A DNA stretch of 64,000 nt. Source: Marinilongibacter aquaticus (GTDB taxonomy: Bacteria > Bacteroidota > Bacteroidia > Cytophagales > Spirosomataceae). Of this stretch, positions 43,368 to 53,655 are shown in pieces. Within the stretch, counting starts at the first letter, position 1. Every line of letters begins with the position of its first letter. The notes below the pieces were generated by a model. It did not search any database. It was given only the letters and a program-made list of their open reading frames with translations, and was not told the origin of the DNA. The position numbers were made by a program, and so were the translations under genes. The stretch covers positions 3,807,501-3,871,500 of the forward strand of contig NZ_CP083757.1 of NCBI RefSeq assembly GCF_020149935.1, read 5' to 3'.

Positions 43368-46300
43368 TTAGTTCAATTTAATGTTGAGGTTAAATCCTAG
43401 TGAGCGAGTACTTGGCAAGTTGGTTCCTTCTATACCTGTATAGTTGATTGTAGAACCGAAGCTGGCTTCAGGATCGATATTTTTAGCTTTTCTCATCAAG
43501 AAGCCAAGGTTTCTGGCTACCAAAGAGAAGCTTACACCGCCAATTACCGGCACACCGTTGAACACCTTGCTTGGTACCGTATAGCCTAAGCTCACTTGTC
43601 TGAATTTGATGAAGTCGCCACTCACGATACTGGTAGAAGTGATGTTCTGAGCCAAAGCTTTGTAGTAATCTTCAGCACTTGCTGTTTTACCATCGTGGGT
43701 TACGCCACCTTCTCTGCCGTCAAGCGTGATTTGGTTTAAACCTCTGAAAATAGAGTAGAACTCGGTTGCAGAAAGCACTTTGTTGCCAAAGTTGTAGTCG
43801 ATCAAGAATGCAAGGTTGAAGTTTTTGTAGTTGAATTGGTTGTTCCAACCGCCATAAAGCGTAGGCAATACTGTACCGTAGTCTTTAAGTTCACCACGTA
43901 CAGGAAGTCCACTTTCATCTACTTGAATGCTTCCATCGCTATTGTATGCGTAGTCGTAAGCTCTGATCTGCGGACCAGCCTTACCTACTACGTAAGCCGT
44001 AACTGCATTACCCAAAGTACCGCGTGTTTGGCCCAAGTTCACTGGGTTGTTGTTGTTGTCGGTGCTCAAAACTTTGTTTTTCACTTTTGTCAAGTTCAAC
44101 GAAGTGGTCCACGAGAAGTTTTGCGTTTTGATCGGTGTGCCGCTCACGAGTACCTCAAGACCAGTATTCTGAGTAGAACCTGTGGCTACCACCGCACTGC
44201 TGAAGCCAGAAGCGATACTGTAGCTGGCGTTCATGATCTCGTTGTGCGTCTTTTTGTTGAAGAACGCCAAATCGAAGTTCAAACGCTTTTTGTAGAAGTT
44301 CAATTCAAGACCTAGCTCAACTTCATCCGTAGTAAACGGCTTCAAGAAAAGGTTTGGCAAAGCAGTGGGCGAAGAACCTGTAGGTACGCCGTTGAAGGCA
44401 TTGCCAGAACTGTAATAGAAACTTGTGGCATAAGCTGCGAAAGGCTCACCACTTGTTACCGCATATGAAGCTCTCAATTTCGCAAAATCAAGCGAACGGA
44501 TGTTCAGGAATTTGCCGAACAAGAATGCAGCAGAAACCGATGGGGAGAAGATGCTGTTGTTGTCGATTGGCAAGGTAGAATATACATCGTAACGACCGGT
44601 TGTTGTCAAGTTCAACCAATCTTTCACGCCCAAACCTACTGAATAGAAGCCAGAGTGTACTTCACGTTCGTTGTAATCGTATGCTCTAGAGAATGTTTGC
44701 ACGTTGAAAGGCGAGTAAAGGTTTGGCAATACAAAAGAGCTACCACCTACACTCACACGCTCGTATTTATTGTTACGGATGTTTCCACCCACAAGAGCAT
44801 CCAACTGAATTGTTTCTGCAAAATTCCAATTACCGGCCAATACCGCTTGCAAGTTCATCTCAGATGTTTGCGATTGTCCGCGGGCATTCAAATTACCTTG
44901 GTAGTTCGAAGTGTACGCTAAGCCAGAAGGCTCAATGGTAAAGAACTTATCGTTTGAAGTATCGTTACCCAAACGTACTTGAGCATAAAGCTGCGGAGTA
45001 AAGCTATATTTAGCAGCCAACGATGATATTGTTCTTTGACGATCCAAATCGTTGATACCCTTATTGACTACAAAGTAGGGGTTGGTCACATAGATGTCGT
45101 CACTAAATACAGTCTCAAATCCTGTTGCTGGATCGTACCCGGGCGAGAATATTGAAGGATCGATGTTCGGAGCCAAGAACAAGAAGTTGTTCGGGTTTTT
45201 CGGGCCATCGCTCAAGTTGGGTACATTATCCGAATGTTGGTTCAAATAATTGACCATAGCGGTAATGTTCAACTTGTCGGTAATGTCTTGTACCACATTC
45301 AAGTTCAAAGAAGTCCTTTTCACATCACTGCTGGGTACAATGGATTTTGCATTGAGGTTAGACAATGACAAACGGAAAGAACCGCCGTTGTACCCTTTGG
45401 TTGCCGAAATGGTGTTGGTCAAGTTTGTACCGTTGCGGTAGAAAGACAAGTAATTGTTGGCCGCTGGCGAGTAAGGGTATTGGTTGCCGTCGAAGCCGAT
45501 TACTTGGCTGCCGTCCATTTTTGCACCCCAAGCGAAACGTCCTGTAGATTGAGCTTCTGGAGCTGTGGTTGGTTTGTTTCCGCCATTTCCTTGTCCGTAT
45601 TGATCTTGAAAATCAGTATAATCGATCGGATTCTCGGTCATAAGGTTCAGGTTGTAGTTCACAGACCATCCACCACCTTTGTCGCCTTTCTTGGTGGTGA
45701 TAAGGATTACACCATTTGATGCTCTCGATCCATAAAGTGCGGAAGCAGACTGACCTTTCAATACAGTCATTTTCTCGATATCATCGGGGCTCAAGTTTCC
45801 GATACCGTCACCGTTATCGCTGCCACCCCATTGTCCTGCTGCACCACGTTGGCTGTTGTCCATCGGTACACCGTCTATTACATACAAAGGAGAGCCGGTA
45901 CCACTGATACTGGGCAAGCCACGCAGTGTGATTTTCGAAGTACCGCCAGGACCACTACTCGTTCCTTTTACGACCAGACCAGCCACACGACCCGAGAGAG
46001 AGTTCGCTACGTTGGTTTCGCGGGCTCTGCTGAGTGCATCGCTGCCCACTTCGGTTACAGAGTAACCCAATTTTTCTTTTTCCTTGTCGATACCCAAGGC
46101 AGTAACTACAACTTCGCTGAGCACTTGATCGTCAGATTCCATTGTAATGTTGATCACTGTTTGGTTTTGTATAACCACAGACTGACTCTTGAATCCAATG
46201 TAGCTGAAGTTCAAAGTTTGGCCTTTGTCTACTTCAATTGAATAGGATCCGTCGTCGGACGTGATCGTCCCTTTTGTTGTCCCCTGCACAGTGACATTGA

Positions 46301-46418
46301 CACCGTAGAGAGGACTGCCTTCAGCGTCTTTTACGACACCTTTGAGGCTCGTTTGTGCCATGCTCGTTCCCAAACTGAGAAAGAGCAGAGCTAAAATAAA
46401 TGATAGTTTTTGCATCAT
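43368..46418 (-). CDS. SusC/RagA-family TonB-linked outer-membrane transporter
   Basis: The double ATG at 46418/46415 gives about 1016 residues with a good signal peptide (MMQKLSFILALLFLSLG...MAQ). The start at 46505 would add 29 unrelated residues. A carboxypeptidase-like domain (about 22-100, LKGVVKDAEGSPLYG) precedes a plug with ITLRGLPSISG, LYVIDGVPMDN and SASALYGSRASNGVILI, and a barrel ending LGFNLNIKLN. It works with the SusD-like protein downstream; the pair forms a two-gene operon. Confidence 0.95.
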   Translation of the reverse strand: MMQKLSFILALLFLSLGTSMAQTSLKGVVKDAEGSPLYGVNVTVQGTTKGTITSDDGSYSIEVDKGQTLNFSYIGFKSQSVVIQNQTVINITMESDDQVLSEVVVTALGIDKEKEKLGYSVTEVGSDALSRARETNVANSLSGRVAGLVVKGTSSGPGGTSKITLRGLPSISGTGSPLYVIDGVPMDNSQRGAAGQWGGSDNGDGIGNLSPDDIEKMTVLKGQSASALYGSRASNGVILITTKKGDKGGGWSVNYNLNLMTENPIDYTDFQDQYGQGNGGNKPTTAPEAQSTGRFAWGAKMDGSQVIGFDGNQYPYSPAANNYLSFYRNGTNLTNTISATKGYNGGSFRLSLSNLNAKSIVPSSDVKRTSLNLNVVQDITDKLNITAMVNYLNQHSDNVPNLSDGPKNPNNFLFLAPNIDPSIFSPGYDPATGFETVFSDDIYVTNPYFVVNKGINDLDRQRTISSLAAKYSFTPQLYAQVRLGNDTSNDKFFTIEPSGLAYTSNYQGNLNARGQSQTSEMNLQAVLAGNWNFAETIQLDALVGGNIRNNKYERVSVGGSSFVLPNLYSPFNVQTFSRAYDYNEREVHSGFYSVGLGVKDWLNLTTTGRYDVYSTLPIDNNSIFSPSVSAAFLFGKFLNIRSLDFAKLRASYAVTSGEPFAAYATSFYYSSGNAFNGVPTGSSPTALPNLFLKPFTTDEVELGLELNFYKKRLNFDLAFFNKKTHNEIMNASYSIASGFSSAVVATGSTQNTGLEVLVSGTPIKTQNFSWTTSLNLTKVKNKVLSTDNNNNPVNLGQTRGTLGNAVTAYVVGKAGPQIRAYDYAYNSDGSIQVDESGLPVRGELKDYGTVLPTLYGGWNNQFNYKNFNLAFLIDYNFGNKVLSATEFYSIFRGLNQITLDGREGGVTHDGKTASAEDYYKALAQNITSTSIVSGDFIKFRQVSLGYTVPSKVFNGVPVIGGVSFSLVARNLGFLMRKAKNIDPEASFGSTINYTGIEGTNLPSTRSLGFNLNIKLN

Positions 46419-46594
46419 AATTGCTTTAGGTTTTTGAATGATTTGTTTTGTACTATCTGTTCTGTCAGGGCAATATTTCACTAATTTATGAAACTTTGCT
46501 ACCATTATGTAAAATTTTTATTAAATAATTTAGCTACGGAATAGATACCTATGTCTATGGAATTGTACTATTGGAATATTCGATTTGCTTATAC

Positions 46595-46626
46595 AAAAAA
46601 AGCCGCTTCGATTTCGAAGCGGCTTT
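46595..46626 (-). terminator. Terminator after the FKBP gene
   Basis: AAAGCCGCTTCGA and TCGAAGCGGCTTT form an almost closed 12-13 bp stem, followed by a T-run on the minus strand. It separates the FKBP gene from the second susC. Confidence 0.9.
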
Positions 46627-46664
46627 CTCACTAAAAGTGCCTTTCAGGCTTATTTTGGCCTATT

Positions 46665-47084
46665 TTACTTAATCTCAACGAGTTCAAGATCAAAATTCAA
46701 ATCTTGTCCGGCCAAGGGGTGGTTGGCGTCGAGTTTTACAGTTTTTTCTGTGATATCGATGATTTTTACTGGAATGGTTTGCTGGCCATTGTGCATGTTC
46801 AAAGCACCGCCAATTTCCAATGGAATGTCGTTTGGAATCTGCTCACGCTCGAAATCGAAAATCATTTCAGCTTTGGGTTCTCCATATGCTTCGGCAGAAG
46901 GAATATTGATGGTTTTCTTGTCGCCGATCTTCATACCTTGCACACCTTCGTCAAAGCCTTTTATTACCATTCCACTGCCCACTTGAAATTCCAAAGGGTC
47001 TCTTCCTTCGGAGCTATCAAAAAGTGTCCCGTCATTCAATGTACCTTTGTAATGCACTTTGATAGTGTCTCCAGATTTTACCAT
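46665..47084 (-). CDS. FKBP-type peptidyl-prolyl isomerase, SlyD-like
   Basis: The 139-residue cytosolic protein has the SlyD order: VKVHYKGTLNDGTLFDSS, then PLEFQVGSGMVIKGFDEGVQGM, an IF insert (about 70-120), and HPLAGQDLNFDLELVEI. It catalyses proline cis-trans isomerisation and acts as a chaperone. The His/Cys-rich metal tail of E. coli SlyD is absent. It follows proS by 60 bases on the same strand. Confidence 0.93.
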   Translation of the reverse strand: MVKSGDTIKVHYKGTLNDGTLFDSSEGRDPLEFQVGSGMVIKGFDEGVQGMKIGDKKTINIPSAEAYGEPKAEMIFDFEREQIPNDIPLEIGGALNMHNGQQTIPVKIIDITEKTVKLDANHPLAGQDLNFDLELVEIK

Positions 47085-47144
47085 GATTGTTTAGAATTTG
47101 GGCCGGATACTTTCTTTGCCGACCACAATTATTAGAAGATATAA

Positions 47145-48617
47145 TTAATAAGCTTTGGCAAAAAGAACGCGTTGATTCGAAGGTTTTCCAGTCAGAATGC
47201 AGTTTCCTTCGGTCTTTTCGCCGCCAAAAGGTATACAACGGATGGTGGCTTTGGTTAGTTCCTTTATTTTTTCCTCGGTTTCGCCGCTGCCATCCCAGTG
47301 TGCAGAGATAAAGCCTCCCTTTTCCACTTGTTTTTCGAATTCTTCCCAAGTATTGACCTCAACAGTATTGTCTTCTCGGAATTTCAAGGCCTTTTCCAAA
47401 ATGCCTTTTTGAATGTCTTCAAGCAATTGGGTGATATATTCGTCGGCCCCCTCCAGCGGTTTTTGCTCTTTAGACAATGTGTCTCTTCGGGCAATCTCAA
47501 TCAGGCCTTTTTCCAAATCCCGCATACCCACGGCTACCCGAACAGGCACGCCTTTCAATTCGTATTCTGCAAATTTCCAGCCCGGTCTTGATTGGTCGTC
47601 GTCGTCAAATTTTACCGAAATCCCTTTTGATTTCAAGGAAGATATTAACGGATTTATTCGTTCGGCAATTTGTTCCAATTGCTCTTGGCCTTTATATATA
47701 GGTACAATCACCACCTGAATTGGAGCCAATTTCGGAGGCAATACCAAGCCTTGGTCATCAGAGTGAGCCATAATCAGAGCTCCCATCAAACGGGTGCTCA
47801 CACCCCAGGAGGTGCCCCACACATATTCCAGGTTGCCTTCTTTCGATTGGTATTTTACGTCGAAGGCCTTCGCGAAATTTTGTCCAAGAAAATGCGACGT
47901 ACCTGCTTGAAGAGCTTTGCCGTCTTGCATTAGAGCTTCAATACACAGCGTATCAACCGCCCCTGCAAAACGCTCATTGGCTGTTTTTTTGCCTTTAATG
48001 ACGGGCACGGCCATCCAGTTTTCTGCAAAAGTGGCGTAAATGTCCAAAATTTTGGATGTTTCCTCTTTTGCCTCTTCTTCTGTGGCATGGGCCGTATGGC
48101 CCTCTTGCCATAAGAATTCGGCCGTTCGCAAGAAAATGCGGGTTCGCAATTCCCAACGTACCACATTAGCCCATTGGTTCAGCAAAATGGGAAGATCGCG
48201 ATAAGATTGAATCCAGTTTTTATAAGTACTCCAAATGGCTGTTTCAGATGTTGGGCGAACGATAAGTTCTTCTTCCAGCTTTGCTTCGGGGTCGACCACT
48301 ACGCCTTTTCCGTTCTCGTCGTTCTTTAGTCTGTAATGCGTGATCACTGCACACTCCTTGGCGAAACCTTCTACATGGCTCGCCTCTTTCGAAAGATATG
48401 ATTTCGGTATGAATAGAGGAAAGTATGCATTTTGGTGCCCTGTTTCCTTGAACATGTCGTCCAAGGCCCTTTGCATTTTCTCCCAGATGGCGAATCCATA
48501 AGGCTTGATAACCATGCAACCGCGTACATCCGAATTTTCTGCCAAATCGGCCTTTTTTACCAGTTCGTTATACCATTCAGAATAATTTTCACTTCGAGAA
48601 GGAAGCCCTTTTGCCAT
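47145..48617 (-). CDS. proS: Prolyl-tRNA synthetase, eukaryote/archaeal-like type
   Basis: The ATG at 48617 gives 490 residues. Class II motifs include [17 protein letters not shown] (motif 1), the [25 protein letters not shown] block (motif 2) and [24 protein letters not shown] (motif 3). The C-terminal anticodon and extra domains end in KAY, as in the short type lacking the editing insert. It attaches proline to tRNA-Pro. A well-formed promoter lies upstream. Confidence 0.97.
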   Translation of the reverse strand: MAKGLPSRSENYSEWYNELVKKADLAENSDVRGCMVIKPYGFAIWEKMQRALDDMFKETGHQNAYFPLFIPKSYLSKEASHVEGFAKECAVITHYRLKNDENGKGVVVDPEAKLEEELIVRPTSETAIWSTYKNWIQSYRDLPILLNQWANVVRWELRTRIFLRTAEFLWQEGHTAHATEEEAKEETSKILDIYATFAENWMAVPVIKGKKTANERFAGAVDTLCIEALMQDGKALQAGTSHFLGQNFAKAFDVKYQSKEGNLEYVWGTSWGVSTRLMGALIMAHSDDQGLVLPPKLAPIQVVIVPIYKGQEQLEQIAERINPLISSLKSKGISVKFDDDDQSRPGWKFAEYELKGVPVRVAVGMRDLEKGLIEIARRDTLSKEQKPLEGADEYITQLLEDIQKGILEKALKFREDNTVEVNTWEEFEKQVEKGGFISAHWDGSGETEEKIKELTKATIRCIPFGGEKTEGNCILTGKPSNQRVLFAKAY

Positions 48618-48692
48618 TTTTTTCGTATTATTAATGTAAATAAGAAGCCACCCAATTTTACATGCTGAAACAATGCATGTTTTTGGGGCTTG

Positions 48693-48724
48693 CAAAGATA
48701 AGTTTTTTAGGTAGTTTTGTACAA
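48693..48724 (-). promoter_or_regulatory. proS promoter
   Basis: TTG (48724-48722) and TATCTTTG (48700-48693) on the minus strand are 21 bases apart, matching the TTG-N(17-23)-TAnnTTTG pattern. The leader is about 72 bases. Confidence 0.75.
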
Positions 48725-48849
48725 TAGAGACGCGACAGGCCTTGTTGTTAGAATGGAATTAAATCGTTTTTCAAAGCAACCTTTTTAGTCTCTTGTGCAT
48801 CTTATACTTAGATGGGAAGGATTAAATGCGAGATTTAAATCAAAAACAC

Positions 48850-50172
48850 ATGAAAAATATAAAAAATATAGGTTTGTCATTGCTTTTGGGCGGCTTGGCC
48901 CTTGGCAGTTGCTCGACTAGTAAAACAGTGGTGAGCAATGGAGAATACGACGACATGTACGGATCCTCTTCGGATGCGGCAGTGGCCTATGCTCCAACGA
49001 TGTCGAAAAAGGCTGCGGTCTATTCGCCAACGTATTTGGATAGTTACAGTGATGCATACGATCCGGCCCCTGTAGATACGAGCATTCAAGGTACTGATGA
49101 GTATTTCGATGAGAATTATTTGTCTTCGAGAGACTTGAAACGTGGCTACTCGTCTGGTGCAGGATACAGTGCGGGTTATGCAGATGGTTATTCCGAAGGA
49201 TGGAATGCCTCAGCTTGGAATAGCCCATATTCTTACAACAGATTCGGCAATTTCTACGGATACAATTCATTTAACCAATTCTATTCGCCTTTCTACGGTT
49301 ATTCACCTTTCCGTAGTGGTTTGTCGCTGTCTTTAGGGTTTGGAATGTTCGGAGGCTATGGAATTAACAGTTTCTACAATAGCTTTTATAATCCATTCTA
49401 TTCGCCGTTTTACAGCCCATTCGGATACAACAGCTTTGCTTACAGCCCGTTTGGATACGGTGGTGGATTCTACAATCCGTTCTATTCTTCTTTCTACAGT
49501 CCTTATGCGTACGGATATGGGGGGTATTACGGTTCTCCATACTACGGAGGTTATTATGGCGGTTACCCTTATTATTCTTCTGGAGCTTTGGTTGATGGTC
49601 GTGTGGGTTCTACAAGAACGTATGCTTCAAGAGCGAGTGGCCGTTCATCGACTTTGAATAACAGACGTTTTGTAAATACGGCTCGTCCAGCTACAACGCA
49701 AGCGGTACGCTCAACTCGTACAAGCTCTTCGACGATGGCGTCACGTGGTAACAACACATTGGCTAGTCGTGCAAATACGTATTCAAGAACGCCTTCTTCT
49801 TACGAGGCATACAGAAGAAATGCCAATACCTTGTCAAGAAGTGCCAGAAGCAATTCGGCCAACTCGGTAGATCGCTCTTCTTCATACTCTAATGCTCGAC
49901 GTGCGGCAACAAGTGGCTATTCTTCTCGATCAAACGATACGTACAGAAGAAGCACTACTTACTCAAGAATTAATAGCACACCAACGAGAAGTTACGATAA
50001 CAACAACTCTGGCTTCAATAGAAATTATTCGCCTACGCGTTCAACAACTACTTCTCGTCCGTCTTACTCTAGTCCTTCTAGAAGTTCGAGCAGCGGATAT
50101 TCTGGAGCATCCAGGGCAAGCAGCAGCGGTGGAGGTTCACGAGGTGGTGGAAGTTCAAGAGGTCCGAGATAG
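48850..50172 (+). CDS. Aromatic-rich, Arg/Ser-tailed lipoprotein of low complexity
   Basis: The ATG at 48850 gives 440 residues with lipobox LGSC. After a polar part (20-105), residues about 110-245 are extremely rich in Tyr, Phe, Gly, Pro and Ser, with repeated FYSPF, FYNPF and GYGG units. The remaining 190 residues are Arg, Ser, Thr and Asn repeats ending in Gly-rich SRGGGSSRGPR. There is no recognisable domain. Composition suggests an unfolded, self-associating surface or periplasmic polymer, but function is unknown. It is a single-gene unit with a terminator after it. Confidence 0.7.
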   Translation: MKNIKNIGLSLLLGGLALGSCSTSKTVVSNGEYDDMYGSSSDAAVAYAPTMSKKAAVYSPTYLDSYSDAYDPAPVDTSIQGTDEYFDENYLSSRDLKRGYSSGAGYSAGYADGYSEGWNASAWNSPYSYNRFGNFYGYNSFNQFYSPFYGYSPFRSGLSLSLGFGMFGGYGINSFYNSFYNPFYSPFYSPFGYNSFAYSPFGYGGGFYNPFYSSFYSPYAYGYGGYYGSPYYGGYYGGYPYYSSGALVDGRVGSTRTYASRASGRSSTLNNRRFVNTARPATTQAVRSTRTSSSTMASRGNNTLASRANTYSRTPSSYEAYRRNANTLSRSARSNSANSVDRSSSYSNARRAATSGYSSRSNDTYRRSTTYSRINSTPTRSYDNNNSGFNRNYSPTRSTTTSRPSYSSPSRSSSSGYSGASRASSSGGGSRGGGSSRGPR

Positions 50173-50218
50173 TAGAGTATAGAAAATACTAAATTGTTTC
50201 ATAAACAATTTTAAAATT

Positions 50219-50258
50219 GCCCCGCTAATATTCCATGGAGCATTAAGCGGGGCTTTTT
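50219..50258 (+). terminator. Terminator after the aromatic-rich lipoprotein gene
   Basis: GCCCCGCTAAT pairs with ATTAAGCGGGGC (one bulge) around TATTCCATGGAG-type loop sequence and runs into five T. Confidence 0.85.
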
Positions 50259-50389
50259 ATGTGGATTCGGTTCTGGAATAGTAAATAAATGGGTTCGTTT
50301 TCAATTAAATAAAATGCCCATACGTTTTATCCATACCCGTTTTCAATTGAGTACAAACAGGCTTACCTGAAGAATTAAAATTTCAAAAA

Positions 50390-51910
50390 ATGAAAAAGTT
50401 ATGGATTCTGGTTTGGGCCATAGCGGTTCCAAATATTTTACAAGCACAACAGCTTAATCTTAGTGGGCACTTTTATGGAGAAGATGCTTTCAAGTTTTCA
50501 AATTACGACCTCAGCGGCTCGGCAAGGGCTCGAGGAATGGGTGGGGCTTTTACGGCCCTTGGTGGTGATGCGAGCAGTGCCCTGATCAATCCCGCGGGTT
50601 TGGGCTTTTTCAACCGTTCCGAGGTGAGCATCAGCCCAGTTTTCTCGAATCAAAGTACGAGCACGAGTTACATAAACAATACGCAGGGCTTGAATTCGAG
50701 CAATGTGTCTTTAGGACACTTTGCGGCTGTTTTTGGAAACAACCGTAGCAACGGGAAAAAGAAGAGTTCGGCTTTCGCCATCAGTTTCCACACCTTGGTC
50801 AATTTCAAAAATGCTTACGGGTATTCGGGTGTAAATCAAGCGAGTTCGATGATGGACTATTTTGCAGAACAGGCAGATCTGCGTGGAGCGAGTACCGAAA
50901 CCTTGAATTCTGAATTTGACACAAATTCAGGCTATGCCTATTCGCCAGAGGCCTTGTATTACCAATCCTATATGATCAATTACGCCAATGACACCGACGG
51001 CTATGTCGTGGCCGAGAACAGCCTTCCCGTCAATCAAAGTGGGAAAGTGGATGAAACGGGTAAATTGAGTCAAATGAATTTGGCCTACGGCTTGAACCTC
51101 AACGATCAGACATACTTGGGGGCGAGCCTTGGGATTCAGACCTTAAATTATGATATGATCAGCACCCATGATGAGGCTTTTCCGGATGGCGAATTTTTTA
51201 ACGGTTTTAGCTATACTGACGAACTTTTGGTAAAGGGAACAGGGGTGAACTTATCTTTGGGCGTGATACAACGTTTGACAGACGACCTTCGCTTGGGCGT
51301 GAATTTGACCACACCAACAATGATGAAGACCCAAGAAACCTATTATTCGCAAATATCTATCGACGATATTCCGAATGCAATCAACCCTGCTCCTGGGTTT
51401 AAAACAATTGCAACGGCTCCGAACGATTATCAATACCGCATTACTTCGCCTTTGCGGGCAAATGCCGGACTGGCTTATTTCTTGCCTCAAAAAATTGGGG
51501 TGTTCAGTGTGGAAGCCGAATACGTGGGTTACAAAGGGATGAAGCTAAAGGATAAGACGAGCCAACAGTGGTCTACGGATCAAAACAATGCGGTGAGTGC
51601 ATTTTATAAGGATGTAGTGAACGTAAAGGCGGGTTTGGAGTTGAGACGCAAGAGTATGTATTTGAGAGGAGGACTGAATTACTTGGGTGATCCCTATGCT
51701 TTTGATGATGGAGTTGACCGCTCGAAAATTGTGGGATCAGCTGGTTTGGGATACCGTTCGGCCAAGTTTTTTGTGGATGTGAGCTTCAATATGACAAAAT
51801 TCAACCAAGCTTACACTCCTTATACGTTGAGCGACCCAACGAAATATGCTTCGGCCAATGTGGATAATAAAAACGGGAATTTGGCCATTTCCGTGGGTAC
51901 GTTTTTCTAG
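50390..51910 (+). CDS. FadL/OMPP1-like outer-membrane transport protein
   Basis: The 506-residue protein has a signal peptide ending LQAQQ. The N-terminal hatch region GSARARGMGGAFTALGGDASSALINPAGLGFF is the FadL/TodX-family hallmark, followed by a long beta-barrel ending AISVGTFF. Members carry hydrophobic compounds across the outer membrane; in Bacteroidota many are of unknown substrate. The gene is monocistronic, with a bidirectional terminator after it. Confidence 0.88.
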   Translation: MKKLWILVWAIAVPNILQAQQLNLSGHFYGEDAFKFSNYDLSGSARARGMGGAFTALGGDASSALINPAGLGFFNRSEVSISPVFSNQSTSTSYINNTQGLNSSNVSLGHFAAVFGNNRSNGKKKSSAFAISFHTLVNFKNAYGYSGVNQASSMMDYFAEQADLRGASTETLNSEFDTNSGYAYSPEALYYQSYMINYANDTDGYVVAENSLPVNQSGKVDETGKLSQMNLAYGLNLNDQTYLGASLGIQTLNYDMISTHDEAFPDGEFFNGFSYTDELLVKGTGVNLSLGVIQRLTDDLRLGVNLTTPTMMKTQETYYSQISIDDIPNAINPAPGFKTIATAPNDYQYRITSPLRANAGLAYFLPQKIGVFSVEAEYVGYKGMKLKDKTSQQWSTDQNNAVSAFYKDVVNVKAGLELRRKSMYLRGGLNYLGDPYAFDDGVDRSKIVGSAGLGYRSAKFFVDVSFNMTKFNQAYTPYTLSDPTKYASANVDNKNGNLAISVGTFF

Positions 51911-51932
51911 ACGAACAGAAGAAATCAAATAT

Positions 51933-51966
51933 AAAAAAGGTGGGCCTTAATGGCCCACCTTTTTGC
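51933..51966. terminator. Bidirectional terminator between FadL-like and shikimate kinase genes
   Basis: GGTGGGCC and GGCCCACC pair around a short TTAAT loop with A-run before and T-run after. Confidence 0.92.
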
Positions 51967-51984
51967 TTGAATACTTTTCGAGTA

Positions 51985-52503
51985 TTAACCTCTTGCAAAC
52001 TGTGCATCCAAAATCCACATGATTGTATTGGCATCTGTATCGCCTTCGATAACAATAGATGCCCTTTTGTAGCAATCGATTCTGTTGTTGTACGTCTCTG
52101 TCAATGTGCCCAACAGGTCTTCATTTTCCAATTTGAACATGGGTCTGTTGTTTCTTCTCGAGGCCTTCATTCTTTCCTCGAGCTTTTCGGGTGGCACATC
52201 TAGAAAAATACTGATTCCATTTTCGAGTATAAAATCCATGTTGTCGAAAAAGCATGGGGTGCCACCGCCTGTGGCAATTACCAAACCGTCGTCGGTTGGG
52301 ATTTTTTTCAACTGTTCCGATTCAACTTTCCTGAAATATTCTTCACCTTCCAAACGGAATATTTCCTGGATTTTCTTTCCTTCGATTATCTCGATTCGTT
52401 TATCAAGATCCAAGAAATCATAGTTCAGTTCTTTCGCCAATTGTCTACCCAAAGTACTCTTGCCCGAAGAGGGCATCCCTAACATAAAAATATTAGTGGT
52501 CAT
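51985..52503 (-). CDS. aroK: Shikimate kinase
   Basis: The 172-residue enzyme has the Walker A GMPSSGKSTLG, the shikimate-binding DLDKRIE and FRKVESE, GGGTPCF, and the lid RNNRPMF. It phosphorylates shikimate in aromatic amino acid synthesis. It follows the MauE/DoxX-like gene on the same strand by 33 bases, so they may be co-transcribed. Confidence 0.96.
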   Translation of the reverse strand: MTTNIFMLGMPSSGKSTLGRQLAKELNYDFLDLDKRIEIIEGKKIQEIFRLEGEEYFRKVESEQLKKIPTDDGLVIATGGGTPCFFDNMDFILENGISIFLDVPPEKLEERMKASRRNNRPMFKLENEDLLGTLTETYNNRIDCYKRASIVIEGDTDANTIMWILDAQFARG

Positions 52504-52536
52504 GTCTACTGTACTGATTCTTTAAATTGATGATAA

Positions 52537-53652
52537 TTAATCGTTAAATACTTTTAAAACCTTATCTGGCGTAGGAATATTGTAACTGCTCCACTTTCCT
52601 TTCACCACACCATTGTCTAACACATACAAGACCGAATTTGTTCTGGCCATTGCCTTTAAAACCTTTTCATCGGTGTTGAAGAATTTCCCAGACAAATTAT
52701 TCGCTTTATGAAACTGTGAAAATTCGTCGAGAAATACAGAGGTGAGAAACTCAACCTCGATATTGTTTTTCTGCATTGCAGATTCGAATTCTTTTATGGC
52801 CTCGATTTCTTCCGGCTCGATTTTGTCGATCTTCTTAATGATAAATACGGCCTTTTTACCCTGAAGCGTTTCTTCCGTAAACTCATTTCCTTCACTGTCG
52901 GTCACCGTGAAGTCGGTAATTTTTGGGGTGATCTCCTCTTCGTTCAATACGCGTGAAGCCAGATACTCATATTGTAAGGTGTCCATTAGAAACTCCTGAC
53001 TTTCAATTTCTTTGCCCGATTCCTTTTCTAAAAAAGTATAGGCGATAATCGGTTTAACTCCGGTTGGAGCCATTTGTTCGGGAAGACTTTTGCCCTCTGC
53101 ATAGGGCAAAAAATCGATAATCGGTAAATATTTTTTAGCATAAAGGCCAATGGAAAATGCCACAATTGTACCGAGCACAGTAAGGGGCAAAGCCCATTTC
53201 CATTGCTTGTATTCCTTTCTGAAAACGAAAATGATTAGGATTACGGCCAAACTTATAATGTCTTTGTAAAACGAATGCCAAGGCTTCAGTTTCAGGAAAT
53301 CGCCGAAACAGCCACAGTCCGTCACTTTATTAAAATAAGCAGAGTAAAAAGTGAGGAAAGTAAAGAAGCCCATGAGCAAAAGCACAACCCACGCTGTTTT
53401 CGGCATTTTGAACGAGCACAACAAAGCCACGCCCAAAATCATTTCAGATGCACAGAAGAGCAAAGAGAGCAACTGGCTTTGGTGAGCAAGCATTTCGAAA
53501 AAGCCACTGAAGGCGGGCAAGTCCAGAGCAAAAACCTCGAAATATTCTTTCAGTTTCAGCCCCGTACCGTATGGGTCCACCACTTTCACGAAACCCGAGA
53601 ATACAAACTCGATTCCAACTAATATTCTGGCTATTTGAGCTAAAGCACGCAT
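52537..53652 (-). CDS. MauE/DoxX-like membrane protein with C-terminal thioredoxin-like domain (BT_3928 family)
   Basis: The 371 residues begin with four membrane helices (about 5-25, 50-70, 75-95, 118-140) in a DoxX/MauE arrangement, with the CGCFGDFLKLKPW motif conserved in this Bacteroidota family. A fifth helix at about 150-170 precedes a thioredoxin-like periplasmic domain (about 240-371) without the catalytic CxxC. MauE relatives are tied to disulfide formation and quinone chemistry, but the role here is unknown. It starts 3 bases after the DUF1599 gene. Confidence 0.8.
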   Translation of the reverse strand: MRALAQIARILVGIEFVFSGFVKVVDPYGTGLKLKEYFEVFALDLPAFSGFFEMLAHQSQLLSLLFCASEMILGVALLCSFKMPKTAWVVLLLMGFFTFLTFYSAYFNKVTDCGCFGDFLKLKPWHSFYKDIISLAVILIIFVFRKEYKQWKWALPLTVLGTIVAFSIGLYAKKYLPIIDFLPYAEGKSLPEQMAPTGVKPIIAYTFLEKESGKEIESQEFLMDTLQYEYLASRVLNEEEITPKITDFTVTDSEGNEFTEETLQGKKAVFIIKKIDKIEPEEIEAIKEFESAMQKNNIEVEFLTSVFLDEFSQFHKANNLSGKFFNTDEKVLKAMARTNSVLYVLDNGVVKGKWSSYNIPTPDKVLKVFND

Positions 53653-53655
53653 TGT

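Noticed and set aside
49250-50160. Repeats in the aromatic-rich lipoprotein gene, considered as a CRISPR or satellite repeat
   Set aside because: Repeats are imperfect, vary in spacing, and follow the reading frame; they are codon-level low complexity.
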